Assembly (NCBI GenBank): GCA_913061275.1
Contig: CAJXSR010000001.1
Location: 124,001 to 188,000, forward strand
Direction: 5' to 3'
Length of the DNA stretch: 64,000 nt
Source of the DNA: an uncultured Paracoccaceae bacterium
Lineage (GTDB): Bacteria; Pseudomonadota; Alphaproteobacteria; Rhodobacterales; Rhodobacteraceae
Shown here: piece after piece, positions 1-10,793 of the stretch
Numbering within the stretch: the stretch's first letter is position 1
How the letters are laid out: every line of letters begins with the position of its first letter
Program-made: the position numbers and the translations under genes
The notes under the pieces: generated by a model
The model's input: the letters and a program-made list of their open reading frames with translations, nothing else
The model's database searches: none
What the model was told of the DNA's origin: nothing

Positions 1-978
1 AAGCCCATATCCTTCAGCAAAGCTAGGGAAAAGCAATGCGGCCGCAGAGCTTAGTAATTCATTAAGCCGTGCGTCATCCATTAAATTATGTTCAATGATT
101 TTATTTCCGTACAATTCAGATGCCTTTAAGCGGCCAAAAAAAGTATCGTTTTCCCAACCTCTTTTGCCCACAATATGAAGCACTGGCATCTGCTCTATTG
201 GTACGCGTTTAAATAGATCTTCCCACGCATCCAATAACAAACTGTGGTTTTTCCTAGCTTCAATAGTTCCAAGTATTACAAAGCTTAATGGGGTGGTTTT
301 TTCTTTTTCTTGTATTTTGAAGCTTGGGCTTACGCCCAGATAGGCAACAATATAAGAGGCTTTTGCAGGCATCTGGCTATAATATGCCTTAACTCTGGTT
401 TTTGTATATTCTGAATTACAAATGATAACATCAGCAGTATTCGCAACCGCGTTCATTTTTGCCTTAAACTCTTGCGGTGTTTTTTCTTTACAATATTGCG
501 GAAAATCAAGCGGTATCATATCGTGTATCATAACACGTATTTTCGTACATCCCGCAGGCTTTAGGCGTGATAAAAAATCTGAATGTAAATTGCTGTGTCC
601 AATATTTGTATATTCAAACCCATCAGGAAACCCGTGGCTAAAAAAATTTACTAGCCCATTAATTTTAAACTGTGATCTAGCTTGTTTCCTAATGAAACTA
701 CGTGCAAGGCGTTGTTGCTTTGGTAATTTAAATCGAAATCTTTCGCGTACACCAATTTTGCCAACTAACTTTTCACCAAACTGCGCATTCACAAATTCCA
801 CCACCGATTTCACGTCGATAACAGCGTAATCATCTTTTAATTTCGCAAGAAATAGTGGTTTATCAAACCTATCAATAAATTCTTGGATATATGCCCGCTC
901 AACCCGATCAATGCCTGTAGGCAGGCCCCTGCCAACACGTGAAACTGTGCGCGTGATATCCAAAACTTGGCGTTTCAT
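1..978 (-). CDS. Glycosyltransferase family 1/GT4, C-terminus cut off by window edge
   Basis: The frame is open from an ATG at 978 to the first base of the window, giving 326 residues without a stop, so the protein continues outside. The N-terminus reads MKRQVLDITRTVSRVGRG. A GT-B style C-terminal half is visible: a VILGTIEARKNH stretch followed, near the window edge, by LLFPSFAEGYGL, which is the nucleotide-sugar binding signature with its conserved Glu. It probably adds a sugar (mannose or similar) to a surface polysaccharide or lipid-linked glycan. It is the last visible gene of the leftward run cysQ-GT2-galU and starts 41 bp after galU. The exact sugar and acceptor cannot be read from sequence. 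Confidence 0.8.
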   Translation of the reverse strand, partial: MKRQVLDITRTVSRVGRGLPTGIDRVERAYIQEFIDRFDKPLFLAKLKDDYAVIDVKSVVEFVNAQFGEKLVGKIGVRERFRFKLPKQQRLARSFIRKQARSQFKINGLVNFFSHGFPDGFEYTNIGHSNLHSDFLSRLKPAGCTKIRVMIHDMIPLDFPQYCKEKTPQEFKAKMNAVANTADVIICNSEYTKTRVKAYYSQMPAKASYIVAYLGVSPSFKIQEKEKTTPLSFVILGTIEARKNHSLLLDAWEDLFKRVPIEQMPVLHIVGKRGWENDTFFGRLKASELYGNKIIEHNLMDDARLNELLSSAAALLFPSFAEGYGL

Positions 979-1019
979 ATCGTTTCGCTACAAGCAATTA
1001 TCTATGATTGCTAGTTTTT

Positions 1020-1913
1020 CTATTGCGCTGCCCTGCTTTGCCCGACCGTCTGAACCATGAAATCCATCAATTCATCATGCAATTCTGGCCGCGCTAATGC
1101 GAACGCGATTGTTGCCTGTAAAAACCCAGACTTTGAACCGCAATCATACCGCTGGCCATCAAACCTATATCCGTAAACATCTTCACCGTTTGCTATTTCC
1201 ATTGCGATCGCATCAGTCAGTTGAATTTCACCACCAGCACCTTTTTTCAAAGTACCAACATTTTTCAACACATTCGGTGTTAAAATATAACGTCCGATAA
1301 CCGCAAGGTTAGACGGTGCGTCTTGTGGATCAGGTTTTTCAACCATTCCGTTAACTTTCAACAAAGCACCCATATCTTCCTTAACGTCTAGTAATCCATA
1401 AGACGAAGCCATAGCGGGCGGCACTTCCATTGCAGCAACCATACAACCGCCAGTATTTTCATATGCTTCGACCATTTGTTTCAAACAGGGTTTTTCTGCT
1501 GCGATCACATCATCAGGAAGAATTACCGCAAAGGGTTCATTCGCAATCAAGCGTCGTGCACACCAAACTGCATGGCCCAAACCCAACGCCTCTCTTTGGC
1601 GAATATAAACGATTTCACCGCTATCCATTGTGGAACGCTTCAATTCTTCCAATAGACCTTTTTTATTCTTCTTACGCAAAGATTGTTCTAACTGAGGCGC
1701 CCCATCAAAATAATCTTCTAATGCGCCTTTTCCGCGTGACGTTACAAAGATGAATTCTTTGATGCCCGCATCACGCGCTTCGTCAATCGCATATTGGATC
1801 AACGGCCGATCAACCAACGACAGGATTTCTTTTGGAATTGATTTTGTTGCAGGCAGAAATCGTGTTCCTAAACCTGCTACAGGAAAAATTGCCTTAGTTA
1901 TTTTTTTTCGCAT
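1020..1913 (-). CDS. galU: UTP--glucose-1-phosphate uridylyltransferase
   Basis: Makes UDP-glucose from UTP and glucose-1-phosphate, the donor for exopolysaccharide, LPS and glycolipid sugars. At 297 residues it has the normal GalU length. The nucleotidyltransferase signature GLGTRFLPATKSIPKE lies at about residues 14-29, followed by DRPLIQYAIDEA; the metal/uridine-binding ILPDD and the late GYRFDGQRYDCGSK segment are also present. The start ATG is preceded on its strand by AGAGG about 9 nt upstream. It sits between two glycosyltransferase genes on the same strand, which fits a role in supplying the sugar donor for that cluster. Confidence 0.95.
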   Translation of the reverse strand: MRKKITKAIFPVAGLGTRFLPATKSIPKEILSLVDRPLIQYAIDEARDAGIKEFIFVTSRGKGALEDYFDGAPQLEQSLRKKNKKGLLEELKRSTMDSGEIVYIRQREALGLGHAVWCARRLIANEPFAVILPDDVIAAEKPCLKQMVEAYENTGGCMVAAMEVPPAMASSYGLLDVKEDMGALLKVNGMVEKPDPQDAPSNLAVIGRYILTPNVLKNVGTLKKGAGGEIQLTDAIAMEIANGEDVYGYRFDGQRYDCGSKSGFLQATIAFALARPELHDELMDFMVQTVGQSRAAQ

Positions 1914-2001
1914 ACACTTAAACCTCTTTATGGGCTGCTAAAGACTACTCAATACGCCACAAGTACAAATAAAACATGAAATCATTATGCATTAAATTTG
2001 G

Positions 2002-3267
2002 CTATTTTGTGACCGTTAAAACTTTATTAAACCTATATACACTCAACTTATCTGTTTTTCTTAGCTTTTGCAGCCAATTTAACTCTAGTTTACTGCGGCT
2101 AAGTACCGTTGCATACTGAAAATATGCCGCTTCACGCGTAGATTTTCCAAATAATCCACCAGATTGCCGCCAAAACCCTCTTTCATCAAAGTACCTACGA
2201 TGAAACAGCGTTGTAAAACTCCAGCAAAACAATGTTACAATTTTACCCGTACCTGATGCTTTAATTGCTGCCTTTTCTAATGTCCTTCGTGAAAGTACGC
2301 TACCCGCTAGTACCACTCCTGAACGGTTAGCCTCGTTTTTTTTCATGTAAGTTGTAAAAGCCCTTTGTTTATCCTTGCTCAAAACTTGATTTTTCAAAGT
2401 TAACTTTTGCCCAACGCTTAACCCTTTTTCCAGCGTAGATAAAAGCATCTGAACGTCCCTAGGGGCTATCAGGCCTGAAACCATCATTTGTATCAGCCTT
2501 TGGTTCTGCTCGCCCCTGAACCGGTCAAACTCTTGCACTGAATTTGCACCGCTTCCATGCTTTTTACAAAAATATGCTTTGCTAGAACCCTCTGCAAACA
2601 GGCTTTTCGGTACGCGCATCGCTGTACGTCTGGCACTTTCAGAAAATCCATGCTGAACTTCTGCTTTGGGTACAATCGCTGTCAACCAACCCTGTTTAGA
2701 GGCGCGGTAGCATAGGTCGGTTTCATCAAGGTAAAACTTGAAATTTTCATCAAACCCACCCAGTTCTGTCAAAAGGGATTTGCGAAACACACAGTTTGTT
2801 CCCTGAACCTTTGGGCACCATGCGCCCTGTTGCCCAAAAATCTGCCCCTCATTTTCATCTTCAATAACCGAAGGCTTATCAAAACCAAACTGATTGACCT
2901 GCTGCGCCTTCCACTGAAAATCAATGCCGTTGCGTCCGCGCACAAACCCACCAGCAATGCCAACAGCCTTATCGCTAAATGGTGCAACCAGATGTTCTAG
3001 CCAAGTGGGTTCGGGAATTGCATCATCATCGCAAAACGCAACAAGATCACCCTGAGAGTGTTCAATACCTACGTTACGGGCTGCAGAAATATTAGGATCA
3101 TCAAAAGGAACGATGCACACTTGATTTGAAACCGTAATAACAGAATTCGTTACAACAATTATTTCAAAATTTCGGTAACATTGAAATTGTAACGAACATA
3201 GCAAACGGCGAAGCCCATCAGGTCGATCCCGACTGACAATAACCAGACTTACTTTTGGTTCATCCAT
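2002..3267 (-). CDS. Glycosyltransferase family 2 protein
   Basis: A 421-residue protein with an N-terminal GT-A fold: KVSLVIVSRDRPDGLRRLL opens the domain, the DXD-type metal site is Asp80-Asp82 in AFCDDDA, and a second acidic motif FYLDETD is at about 179-184 with the usual GGFDE just before it. About 200 further residues at the C-terminus have no motif I recognise. It probably transfers a sugar from a nucleotide donor during surface polysaccharide assembly. The start codon overlaps the cysQ stop in a TAATG arrangement, so the two are likely translationally coupled. Donor and acceptor are unknown. Confidence 0.85.
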   Translation of the reverse strand: MDEPKVSLVIVSRDRPDGLRRLLCSLQFQCYRNFEIIVVTNSVITVSNQVCIVPFDDPNISAARNVGIEHSQGDLVAFCDDDAIPEPTWLEHLVAPFSDKAVGIAGGFVRGRNGIDFQWKAQQVNQFGFDKPSVIEDENEGQIFGQQGAWCPKVQGTNCVFRKSLLTELGGFDENFKFYLDETDLCYRASKQGWLTAIVPKAEVQHGFSESARRTAMRVPKSLFAEGSSKAYFCKKHGSGANSVQEFDRFRGEQNQRLIQMMVSGLIAPRDVQMLLSTLEKGLSVGQKLTLKNQVLSKDKQRAFTTYMKKNEANRSGVVLAGSVLSRRTLEKAAIKASGTGKIVTLFCWSFTTLFHRRYFDERGFWRQSGGLFGKSTREAAYFQYATVLSRSKLELNWLQKLRKTDKLSVYRFNKVLTVTK

Positions 3268-4073
3268 TATTCGCTCTGTAAATCAATCCCCGGTGCATAG
3301 GCTATAAAGAAGGGGTTTTCAAAGATGTTCTTACCATAGGTTAATGGTTCATGATTATCAAACCTTACAACTTTTCCACCTGCACCTTGTAATACGGCCT
3401 GTCCTGCTGCCGTATCCCATTCCATTGTACGCCCAAGACGAGGGTATATATCGGCCTCACCTGTCGCAACTAAACAAAACTTCAACGATGACCCTGCGCT
3501 GCGCATATCGGCTACGTTATATTTATTGATATAATCATCCGTTGCCTGATCGCGATGCGATTTAGAGGCGACAACAATCAGCTTATCTTGATCGGGATTA
3601 TTAACTGTAATGGCTTTGCGTGTTCCTATAATATTATCCTGAAACGAGCCTGACTCTTCAAATGATTTTCCATTTTCGTCCGTTATAAACAGCCGCTCTT
3701 TTGCAGGCGCATAAACAACACCCATAATAGGCACACCTTTTTCAACATATGCTATGTTCACCGTAAAATCACCACGCCTATGAATAAACTCTTTGGTGCC
3801 ATCCAGCGGATCAACGATTAAAAAGGTGTCGGCTGTGTTTAAATGCGTGTCACTTTGCTCTTCTGTAACAATAACCGCATCAGGAAATGCCTTTGATAAC
3901 CCATCAAAAATTATTTTATCCGCCGTTTCATCCGCGATTGTCACTGGGCTTTCATCCGACTTTGTTTTTATTTCAAAATCATCCGCTTTATAAATAGTCA
4001 TGATCGCGCGGCCTGCCTCTAGGGCTAAGCGGCGCATTTCACTACATAATAGGGGCTTATCAATTACAGACAT
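3267..4073 (-). CDS. cysQ: 3'(2'),5'-bisphosphate nucleotidase (inositol monophosphatase family)
   Basis: Hydrolyses 3'-phosphoadenosine 5'-phosphate (PAP), a by-product of sulfate activation and transfer, to AMP. The 268-residue protein has the metal-dependent phosphatase signatures: EE at 71-72, DPLDGTKEF at 88-96, and a C-terminal MEWDTAAGQAVL motif. These suit CysQ better than plain inositol monophosphatase because DGTKEF is followed by a long insert typical of the CysQ branch. It is first in a leftward run with GT2, galU and a second glycosyltransferase; co-transcription with polysaccharide genes could mean sulfated sugars, but this is inference. Confidence 0.9.
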   Translation of the reverse strand: MSVIDKPLLCSEMRRLALEAGRAIMTIYKADDFEIKTKSDESPVTIADETADKIIFDGLSKAFPDAVIVTEEQSDTHLNTADTFLIVDPLDGTKEFIHRRGDFTVNIAYVEKGVPIMGVVYAPAKERLFITDENGKSFEESGSFQDNIIGTRKAITVNNPDQDKLIVVASKSHRDQATDDYINKYNVADMRSAGSSLKFCLVATGEADIYPRLGRTMEWDTAAGQAVLQGAGGKVVRFDNHEPLTYGKNIFENPFFIAYAPGIDLQSE

Positions 4074-4203
4074 TTGTTAACTTTCAAAAATGTTTGGGAT
4101 TTCTTGCTTAACATTAATATTCATCTTAATATCTATTTTATAATGACGGCAATACAAAGAGCAATGTAACTAACAGCCGCAAATAAAAACAGGGTCACAT
4201 TAC

Positions 4204-5007
4204 ATGACGCGAACATTCTTAGGTACACTAAACTTCTTATCCCTTTTGTACTTCTCTATTGTCAGAGACATACGGCAATCAGATGGAAACGCACTAAGGG
4301 GATTGTTTAAAGAAATAATGCAAACCATGATTATGGTTGGTGTATTCTACTTTATGATAAATATCGTAGGACTACGTGCAGCGGCGGTTCGGGGAAACTT
4401 TATATTATATCTTATGACAGGTATTTTCCTTTTCATGACCCATATTAAAGCGGTGGGAAAAATTTCTGGCTCTGGAAGTGCTACAAATCCAATGTTGAAA
4501 CATGCACCCGTTTCAACCCTGTTGCTAATTCTTTCTGCAGCACTGTCTACTTTGTATATTCAAATCTTAGCTATGGGTCTGATTTTACTTATGGCGCATG
4601 TGTTGATTGAGCCGATTGCATTTTATGACTTCAAAGGCTTCATGTATTGCTTTTTTATAGCATGGGCGTCAGGCGCTGCTATCGGACTGGTGTTTTTGGC
4701 ACTCAAACCTTTTGCGCCTACACTAATGGGCCTAATCACAATGGTTTATCAACGTGCAAATATGATTTTTAGCGGAAAAATGTTTCTTGCAAGCACATTA
4801 CCAAGTTTCATTTTACCGATGTTTTTATGGAATCCACTGTTTCATGCAATAGATCAGGCACGCGGCTTTACGTTCATTAATTATAATCCGCGCGTTACTA
4901 ATTTAGCATATCCAATTATTATTGCTATCGTATTTCTTTTCATCGGTATGATGTTAGAGCATTGGGCGCGCAAATATGTATCTGAAAGCTGGTCTCGTCG
5001 GCAATAA
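4204..5007 (+). CDS. ABC-2 type export permease (polysaccharide/polyol-phosphate type)
   Basis: A 267-residue inner-membrane protein with about six hydrophobic segments, starting with FKEIMQTMIMVGVFYFMI and ending with IIIAIVFLFIGMMLEHW, followed by a short basic tail. The arrangement, with a cytoplasmic N-terminus, six spans and a WNPLFHAIDQARG segment between spans 5 and 6, matches KpsM/Wzm-like permeases that export capsule or O-antigen polysaccharide. No ATPase partner lies beside it, so the transporter is incomplete in this window. It is divergent from cysQ across a 130-bp gap. The substrate is not determined by the sequence. Confidence 0.75.
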   Translation: MTRTFLGTLNFLSLLYFSIVRDIRQSDGNALRGLFKEIMQTMIMVGVFYFMINIVGLRAAAVRGNFILYLMTGIFLFMTHIKAVGKISGSGSATNPMLKHAPVSTLLLILSAALSTLYIQILAMGLILLMAHVLIEPIAFYDFKGFMYCFFIAWASGAAIGLVFLALKPFAPTLMGLITMVYQRANMIFSGKMFLASTLPSFILPMFLWNPLFHAIDQARGFTFINYNPRVTNLAYPIIIAIVFLFIGMMLEHWARKYVSESWSRRQ

Positions 5008-5106
5008 TTTATCCCTAAAACTATAATGCCCCAAGCAACAATAACATTAAATTAACACCTATTTTCTATCACCTTTGCATAAAGCGGCAATGAATCGGCG
5101 TTTAAA

Positions 5107-5136
5107 CCTTTAATATACAAAAAACTTACATCTATA
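5107..5136 (+). promoter_or_regulatory. Possible heat-shock (sigma-32-like) promoter of dnaK
   Basis: CCTTTAA at 5107-5113 and TCTATA at 5131-5136 are 17 bases apart. This resembles the alphaproteobacterial heat-shock promoter form (CTTG, 17-18 bases, CYTAT), with one mismatch in the -35 element. It lies about 130 bp ahead of the dnaK start. The match is weak and position-based; other AT-rich promoters could be drawn in the same gap. Confidence 0.25.
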
Positions 5137-5205
5137 GTGTTGATGTTGTGAATTACGAGACATATATACACAAAACAATAAAGAGCCGAATATGGTTTCT
5201 TTTGG

Positions 5206-5238
5206 GATTGAGGCTAGGTGCCGCTAACGGGCCTAATC
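5206..5238 (+). promoter_or_regulatory. 5'-leader hairpin just ahead of dnaK
   Basis: GATT-g-AGGC (5206-5214) can pair with GCCTAATC (5231-5238), an 8-bp stem with one bulged G, ending 28 nt before the dnaK ATG. It would lie in the transcript leader upstream of the ribosome binding site GAAAGGAAAG. It could modulate translation or stability of the mRNA, but nothing in the sequence alone proves a function. Confidence 0.3.
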
Positions 5239-5266
5239 TCTGCTATCGCCGAGAAAGGAAAGCGAA

Positions 5267-7189
<1,923 letters not shown>

Positions 7190-7211
7190 TTCGACCTTTC
7201 CTGACTTTTGC

Positions 7212-7241
7212 AAAAGCTGGCCTAGAAATGGGCCAGCTTTT
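7212..7241 (+). terminator. Hairpin between dnaK and dnaJ (partial terminator or mRNA processing site)
   Basis: AAAAGCTGGCC (7212-7222) and GGCCAGCTTTT (7231-7241) form a perfect 11-bp stem with an 8-nt loop, followed by one more T. It looks like an intrinsic terminator, but it sits inside a likely operon only 17 bp before the dnaJ start and the T-run is short. It may reduce dnaJ transcription relative to dnaK or stabilise the dnaK message end. Confidence 0.7.
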
Positions 7242-7258
7242 TGTGAAAAGGAGGAATT

Positions 7259-8401
7259 ATGTCTAAACGTGATTATTACGAGTTATTAGGTGTATCCAAG
7301 GGTGCGTCTAACGCAGAAATTAAAAAAGCCTTTCGTAAAAAGGCAATGGAACTGCACCCTGACCGCAACAAAGGCGATGATACAGCCGAGGGTAAATTCA
7401 AAGAAGTTAATGAAGCATATGACGCCCTAAAAGACCCTGAAAAGAAAACCGCTTATGACCGTTATGGCCATGCAGCCTTTGAAGGTGGCATGGGTGGCGG
7501 AAGACAAGGTGGCCACGGCGGCGGCCCTGATTTTGGCTCTGCTTTTTCAGATGTATTTGATGACTTATTCGGTGACTTTGCAGGTCGCGGTGGGCGCGGT
7601 GGTGGCAATCGCCCTGCGCGAGGCTCTGATTTAAGGTACAATCTATCTGTATCACTTGAAGAAGCCTTCTTGGGTAAACAAGAAACCATCAGCGTTAATG
7701 CATCCGTAAATTGTGAAAGCTGTACAGGTACAGGTGCGCAAGACGGCACCGAACCTACTACTTGCCCAACATGTTCCGGCATGGGCAAAGTCCGTGCCCA
7801 ACAAGGGTTTTTCACAGTTGAGCGCACATGCCCAACCTGTAACGGGCGTGGTAATATTATAACCAACCCATGCACAACCTGTGCTGGTTCTGGCCAGCAA
7901 CAGCGCGAACGATCCTTAAGCGTAAATATTCCAGCTGGCGTTGAAACAGGAACCCGTATTCGTCTTTCTGGCGAAGGCGAAGCAGGTGCCCGCGGTGGCC
8001 CTACGGGCGATTTGTATATTTTCATTGAAGTTGCAGATCATGAAATATTTGAACGCGACGGCCCCAATATTTACTGCCGCGTACCTGTTACAATGACCTC
8101 TGCCGCATTGGGTGGTGAAATTGAAGTGCCTACTATCGATGGTGGAAAAAGCCGCGTCAAAATTCCATCAGGCTCACAATCTGGCACGCAAATGCGCTTG
8201 AAAGGCAAAGGTATGCCTGGGTTGCGCAGCAGTGCAAAGGGCGACTTATTTCTTGAGATAAGCGTTGAAACGCCTGTAAACTTATCGACTAGGCAAAAAG
8301 AATTGTTAAAAGAGTTCGCAACTTTGGGCAAAGATAACAGCCCAGAAAGTCATAACTTTTTCGGTAAGGTCAAAGGATTTTGGGAAGGAATGAAAGGTTA
8401 A
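7259..8401 (+). CDS. dnaJ: Chaperone protein DnaJ (Hsp40)
   Basis: Type I J-protein that stimulates DnaK ATPase and delivers substrates. The 380 residues are normal for the family. The J domain fills residues 1-70 with the key His33-Pro34-Asp35; a Gly-rich linker follows; then four CxxCxGxG zinc motifs from about residue 150 ([32 protein letters not shown]); then the C-terminal substrate-binding domains. The ribosome site AGGAGG is 5 nt from the start, stronger than that of dnaK. Its end overlaps the convergent malic enzyme gene by 4 bp. Confidence 0.98.
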   Translation: MSKRDYYELLGVSKGASNAEIKKAFRKKAMELHPDRNKGDDTAEGKFKEVNEAYDALKDPEKKTAYDRYGHAAFEGGMGGGRQGGHGGGPDFGSAFSDVFDDLFGDFAGRGGRGGGNRPARGSDLRYNLSVSLEEAFLGKQETISVNASVNCESCTGTGAQDGTEPTTCPTCSGMGKVRAQQGFFTVERTCPTCNGRGNIITNPCTTCAGSGQQQRERSLSVNIPAGVETGTRIRLSGEGEAGARGGPTGDLYIFIEVADHEIFERDGPNIYCRVPVTMTSAALGGEIEVPTIDGGKSRVKIPSGSQSGTQMRLKGKGMPGLRSSAKGDLFLEISVETPVNLSTRQKELLKEFATLGKDNSPESHNFFGKVKGFWEGMKG

Positions 8402-8410
8402 AGACCTTTC
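8392..8410. terminator. Short symmetrical hairpin at the dnaJ/maeB convergence
   Basis: GAAAGGT (8392-8398) and ACCTTTC (8404-8410) form a perfect 7-bp inverted repeat around the overlapping stop codons of the two convergent genes. It may act as a weak bidirectional terminator; there is no clear T-run on either side. Confidence 0.35.
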
Positions 8411-10674
8411 ATTCTTTCCGTATCACAAGACGCCATAACTGCCATATTCAAAACATCGTTAGACGATGACGTGACTGAGCAAAGCTGAATAGGTTTTTCA
8501 ATACCTGACATAATGGGGCCGATTACAGTCGCCCCACCCAATTCTTGCATCATTTTAACTGAAATAGACGCAGAGTGACGTGCTGGCATTACCAAAATAT
8601 TTGCTGGCCCTGTTAGGCGACTGAACGGGTAATTTTCCTGAATCTTCGCGTTCAGCGCAACGTCTACAGTCATTTCACCTTCGTATTCAAAATCAACGCC
8701 ACGTGTATCTAATACGTCAGATGCAAGCTTCATTTTTTCAGCGCGTTCTGATGCAGGATAGCCAAAATTTGAAAAGCTAACAAAAGCAACACGAGGCTCT
8801 AACCCCATTCCGCGTGCAACTTTTGCAGCATGTTGCGCAATATCTGCAAGATCGTTTTGATCTGGCCATTCATTTACCAGCGTATCAGCGACAAGAACCA
8901 CACGTCCGCCTTTAATTAGCGCATTTACACCAACCACACCGTCACCTGGCTCTACATCAAATACATGATTTAATAAGCGCATAACATGTGCAGATTTTCT
9001 GGTAGAGCCCGTAACCATCGCATCAACATGACCATGTTCCACCATCAATGCAGCAAATACATGCCGGTCACGCGAGGCAAGTTTATGCACGTCTGCCATA
9101 TCATAGCCTTTACGTTGAAGCCGTTTATATAAGAACTCTTTGTAGGTTTCTAAATGCTCTGAATTACCTGCATTAACAATTTCAATTTCATCAAACGCAT
9201 CGCCAATTCCTGCTTCTTCTAGCTTATTTTTTACATCATCAACTCTGCCAACGACAACTGCCTGACCCAATCCTGCGCGCGTATATGATACAGCCGCGCG
9301 TAATACTTTAGGATCTTGCCCTTCTGCAAATAACATACGAGCCTGAATGTTTCGGGCCCGTATGAACATAGCCTGTAAAACAGAAGCAACAGGATCGAGG
9401 CGGGATTTTAAATCAAGAGTATATGCTTCCATATCTATAATAGGCCGCCTTGATACCCCAGTATCCATACCTGCCTTAGCAATCGCTGGCGGTATAATAT
9501 GTATCAAACGCGGATCAAACGGTGTTGGAATTATATATTCAGGTCCAAATGTAAGTTTTTTACCATATGCCAACCCAACTTCATCAGGAACATCAGCGCG
9601 GGCTAATTCTGCCAAAGCTTGTGCGCAGGCAATTTTCATTTCTTCATTAATGGAACGCGCATGAATATCCAACGCACCCCGAAACAAATATGGAAAGCAC
9701 AATACATTGTTTACCTGATTGGGGTAGTCTGAACGACCCGTTGCAACAATAGCATCTGGCCTTACCGCATGAACTTCCTCTGGGGTGATCTCTGGATCGG
9801 GATTTGCCATAGCAAAAATAACGGGGTTCGGCGCCATGCTTTTCACCATTTCTTGGGTGACTGCACCCTTGGCAGAAACGCCCAACAGCACATCCGCACC
9901 TTCTAATGCTTCTGTTAGGCTACGCTTATCAGTAACAATAGCATGGGCAGATTTCCATTGGTTCATACCCTCTGTGCGGCCCTGATAAATAACACCCTTC
10001 GTATCACAAATTACACAATTATCATGCTTTGCACCCATTGCTTTGGCCAGTTCAAGGCACGCAATACCAGCTGCACCCGCACCATTTAAAACAATTTTAA
10101 CATCTTCAATCTTCTTATCACTGATATACAAAGCATTTATTAGACCAGCCGCACAGATCACAGCAGTACCGTGCTGATCGTCGTGAAACACGGGAATATC
10201 CATTAACTCTTTTAATTGTTGCTCAATAATAAAGCATTCGGGGGCTTTAATATCTTCTAAATTAATACCCCCAAAACTTGGCCCCATTAATTTAACTGCG
10301 TTGATAAACTCATCTGCATCTTCAGTATCTAGTTCTAAATCAATCGAATTCACATCTGCAAACCGCTTAAATAATACTGATTTACCTTCCATTACCGGTT
10401 TTGAAGCCAAGGCACCTAAGTTGCCCAAACCCAAAATAGCAGTACCATTTGTAATCACGGCTACCATATTACCTTTTGATGTATAATCGTATGCAGTTTC
10501 AGGGTTTTCAGATATTGCCAATACAGGAACAGCAACACCTGGCGAATAGGCTAGTGACAGGTCACGCTGTGTGGCCATGGCAGTAGAGGGGATGATTTCT
10601 ATTTTCCCTGGTTTTGGCTCTAGGTGATATTGTAAAGCTTCTTCATCTGTTATTTTACGTGCATCCGACATCAT
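8398..10674 (-). CDS. maeB: NADP-dependent malic enzyme with phosphotransacetylase-like C-terminal domain
   Basis: Oxidatively decarboxylates malate to pyruvate, giving NADPH and linking the TCA cycle to pyruvate. The 758 residues divide into a malic enzyme half (about 1-430), with [12 protein letters not shown], the substrate segment [16 protein letters not shown], and NAD(P)-binding [16 protein letters not shown], and a C-terminal half (about 440-758) that resembles phosphate acetyltransferase. In this large MaeB class the PTA-like part is thought to be regulatory (acetyl-CoA sensing) rather than catalytic. Two ATG codons are adjacent at the start; GGAAA lies upstream of both. It is divergent from mutS and convergent with dnaJ. 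Confidence 0.95.
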   Translation of the reverse strand: MMSDARKITDEEALQYHLEPKPGKIEIIPSTAMATQRDLSLAYSPGVAVPVLAISENPETAYDYTSKGNMVAVITNGTAILGLGNLGALASKPVMEGKSVLFKRFADVNSIDLELDTEDADEFINAVKLMGPSFGGINLEDIKAPECFIIEQQLKELMDIPVFHDDQHGTAVICAAGLINALYISDKKIEDVKIVLNGAGAAGIACLELAKAMGAKHDNCVICDTKGVIYQGRTEGMNQWKSAHAIVTDKRSLTEALEGADVLLGVSAKGAVTQEMVKSMAPNPVIFAMANPDPEITPEEVHAVRPDAIVATGRSDYPNQVNNVLCFPYLFRGALDIHARSINEEMKIACAQALAELARADVPDEVGLAYGKKLTFGPEYIIPTPFDPRLIHIIPPAIAKAGMDTGVSRRPIIDMEAYTLDLKSRLDPVASVLQAMFIRARNIQARMLFAEGQDPKVLRAAVSYTRAGLGQAVVVGRVDDVKNKLEEAGIGDAFDEIEIVNAGNSEHLETYKEFLYKRLQRKGYDMADVHKLASRDRHVFAALMVEHGHVDAMVTGSTRKSAHVMRLLNHVFDVEPGDGVVGVNALIKGGRVVLVADTLVNEWPDQNDLADIAQHAAKVARGMGLEPRVAFVSFSNFGYPASERAEKMKLASDVLDTRGVDFEYEGEMTVDVALNAKIQENYPFSRLTGPANILVMPARHSASISVKMMQELGGATVIGPIMSGIEKPIQLCSVTSSSNDVLNMAVMASCDTERMKGL

Positions 10675-10793
10675 ATTTCCAATTAGTTTAACGTTAAACC
10701 ATTAATCATTCGATCTGTTTTAAGTCTTTTTGCTATGATTTACAAGAAACATTCCTGTTTAACCTTTCGCTTCAATTATGTGTTGGTTATCCT

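Noticed and set aside
5008-5266. CIRCE element before dnaK
   Set aside because: No TTAGCACTC-N9-GAGTGCTAA-like repeat is present.
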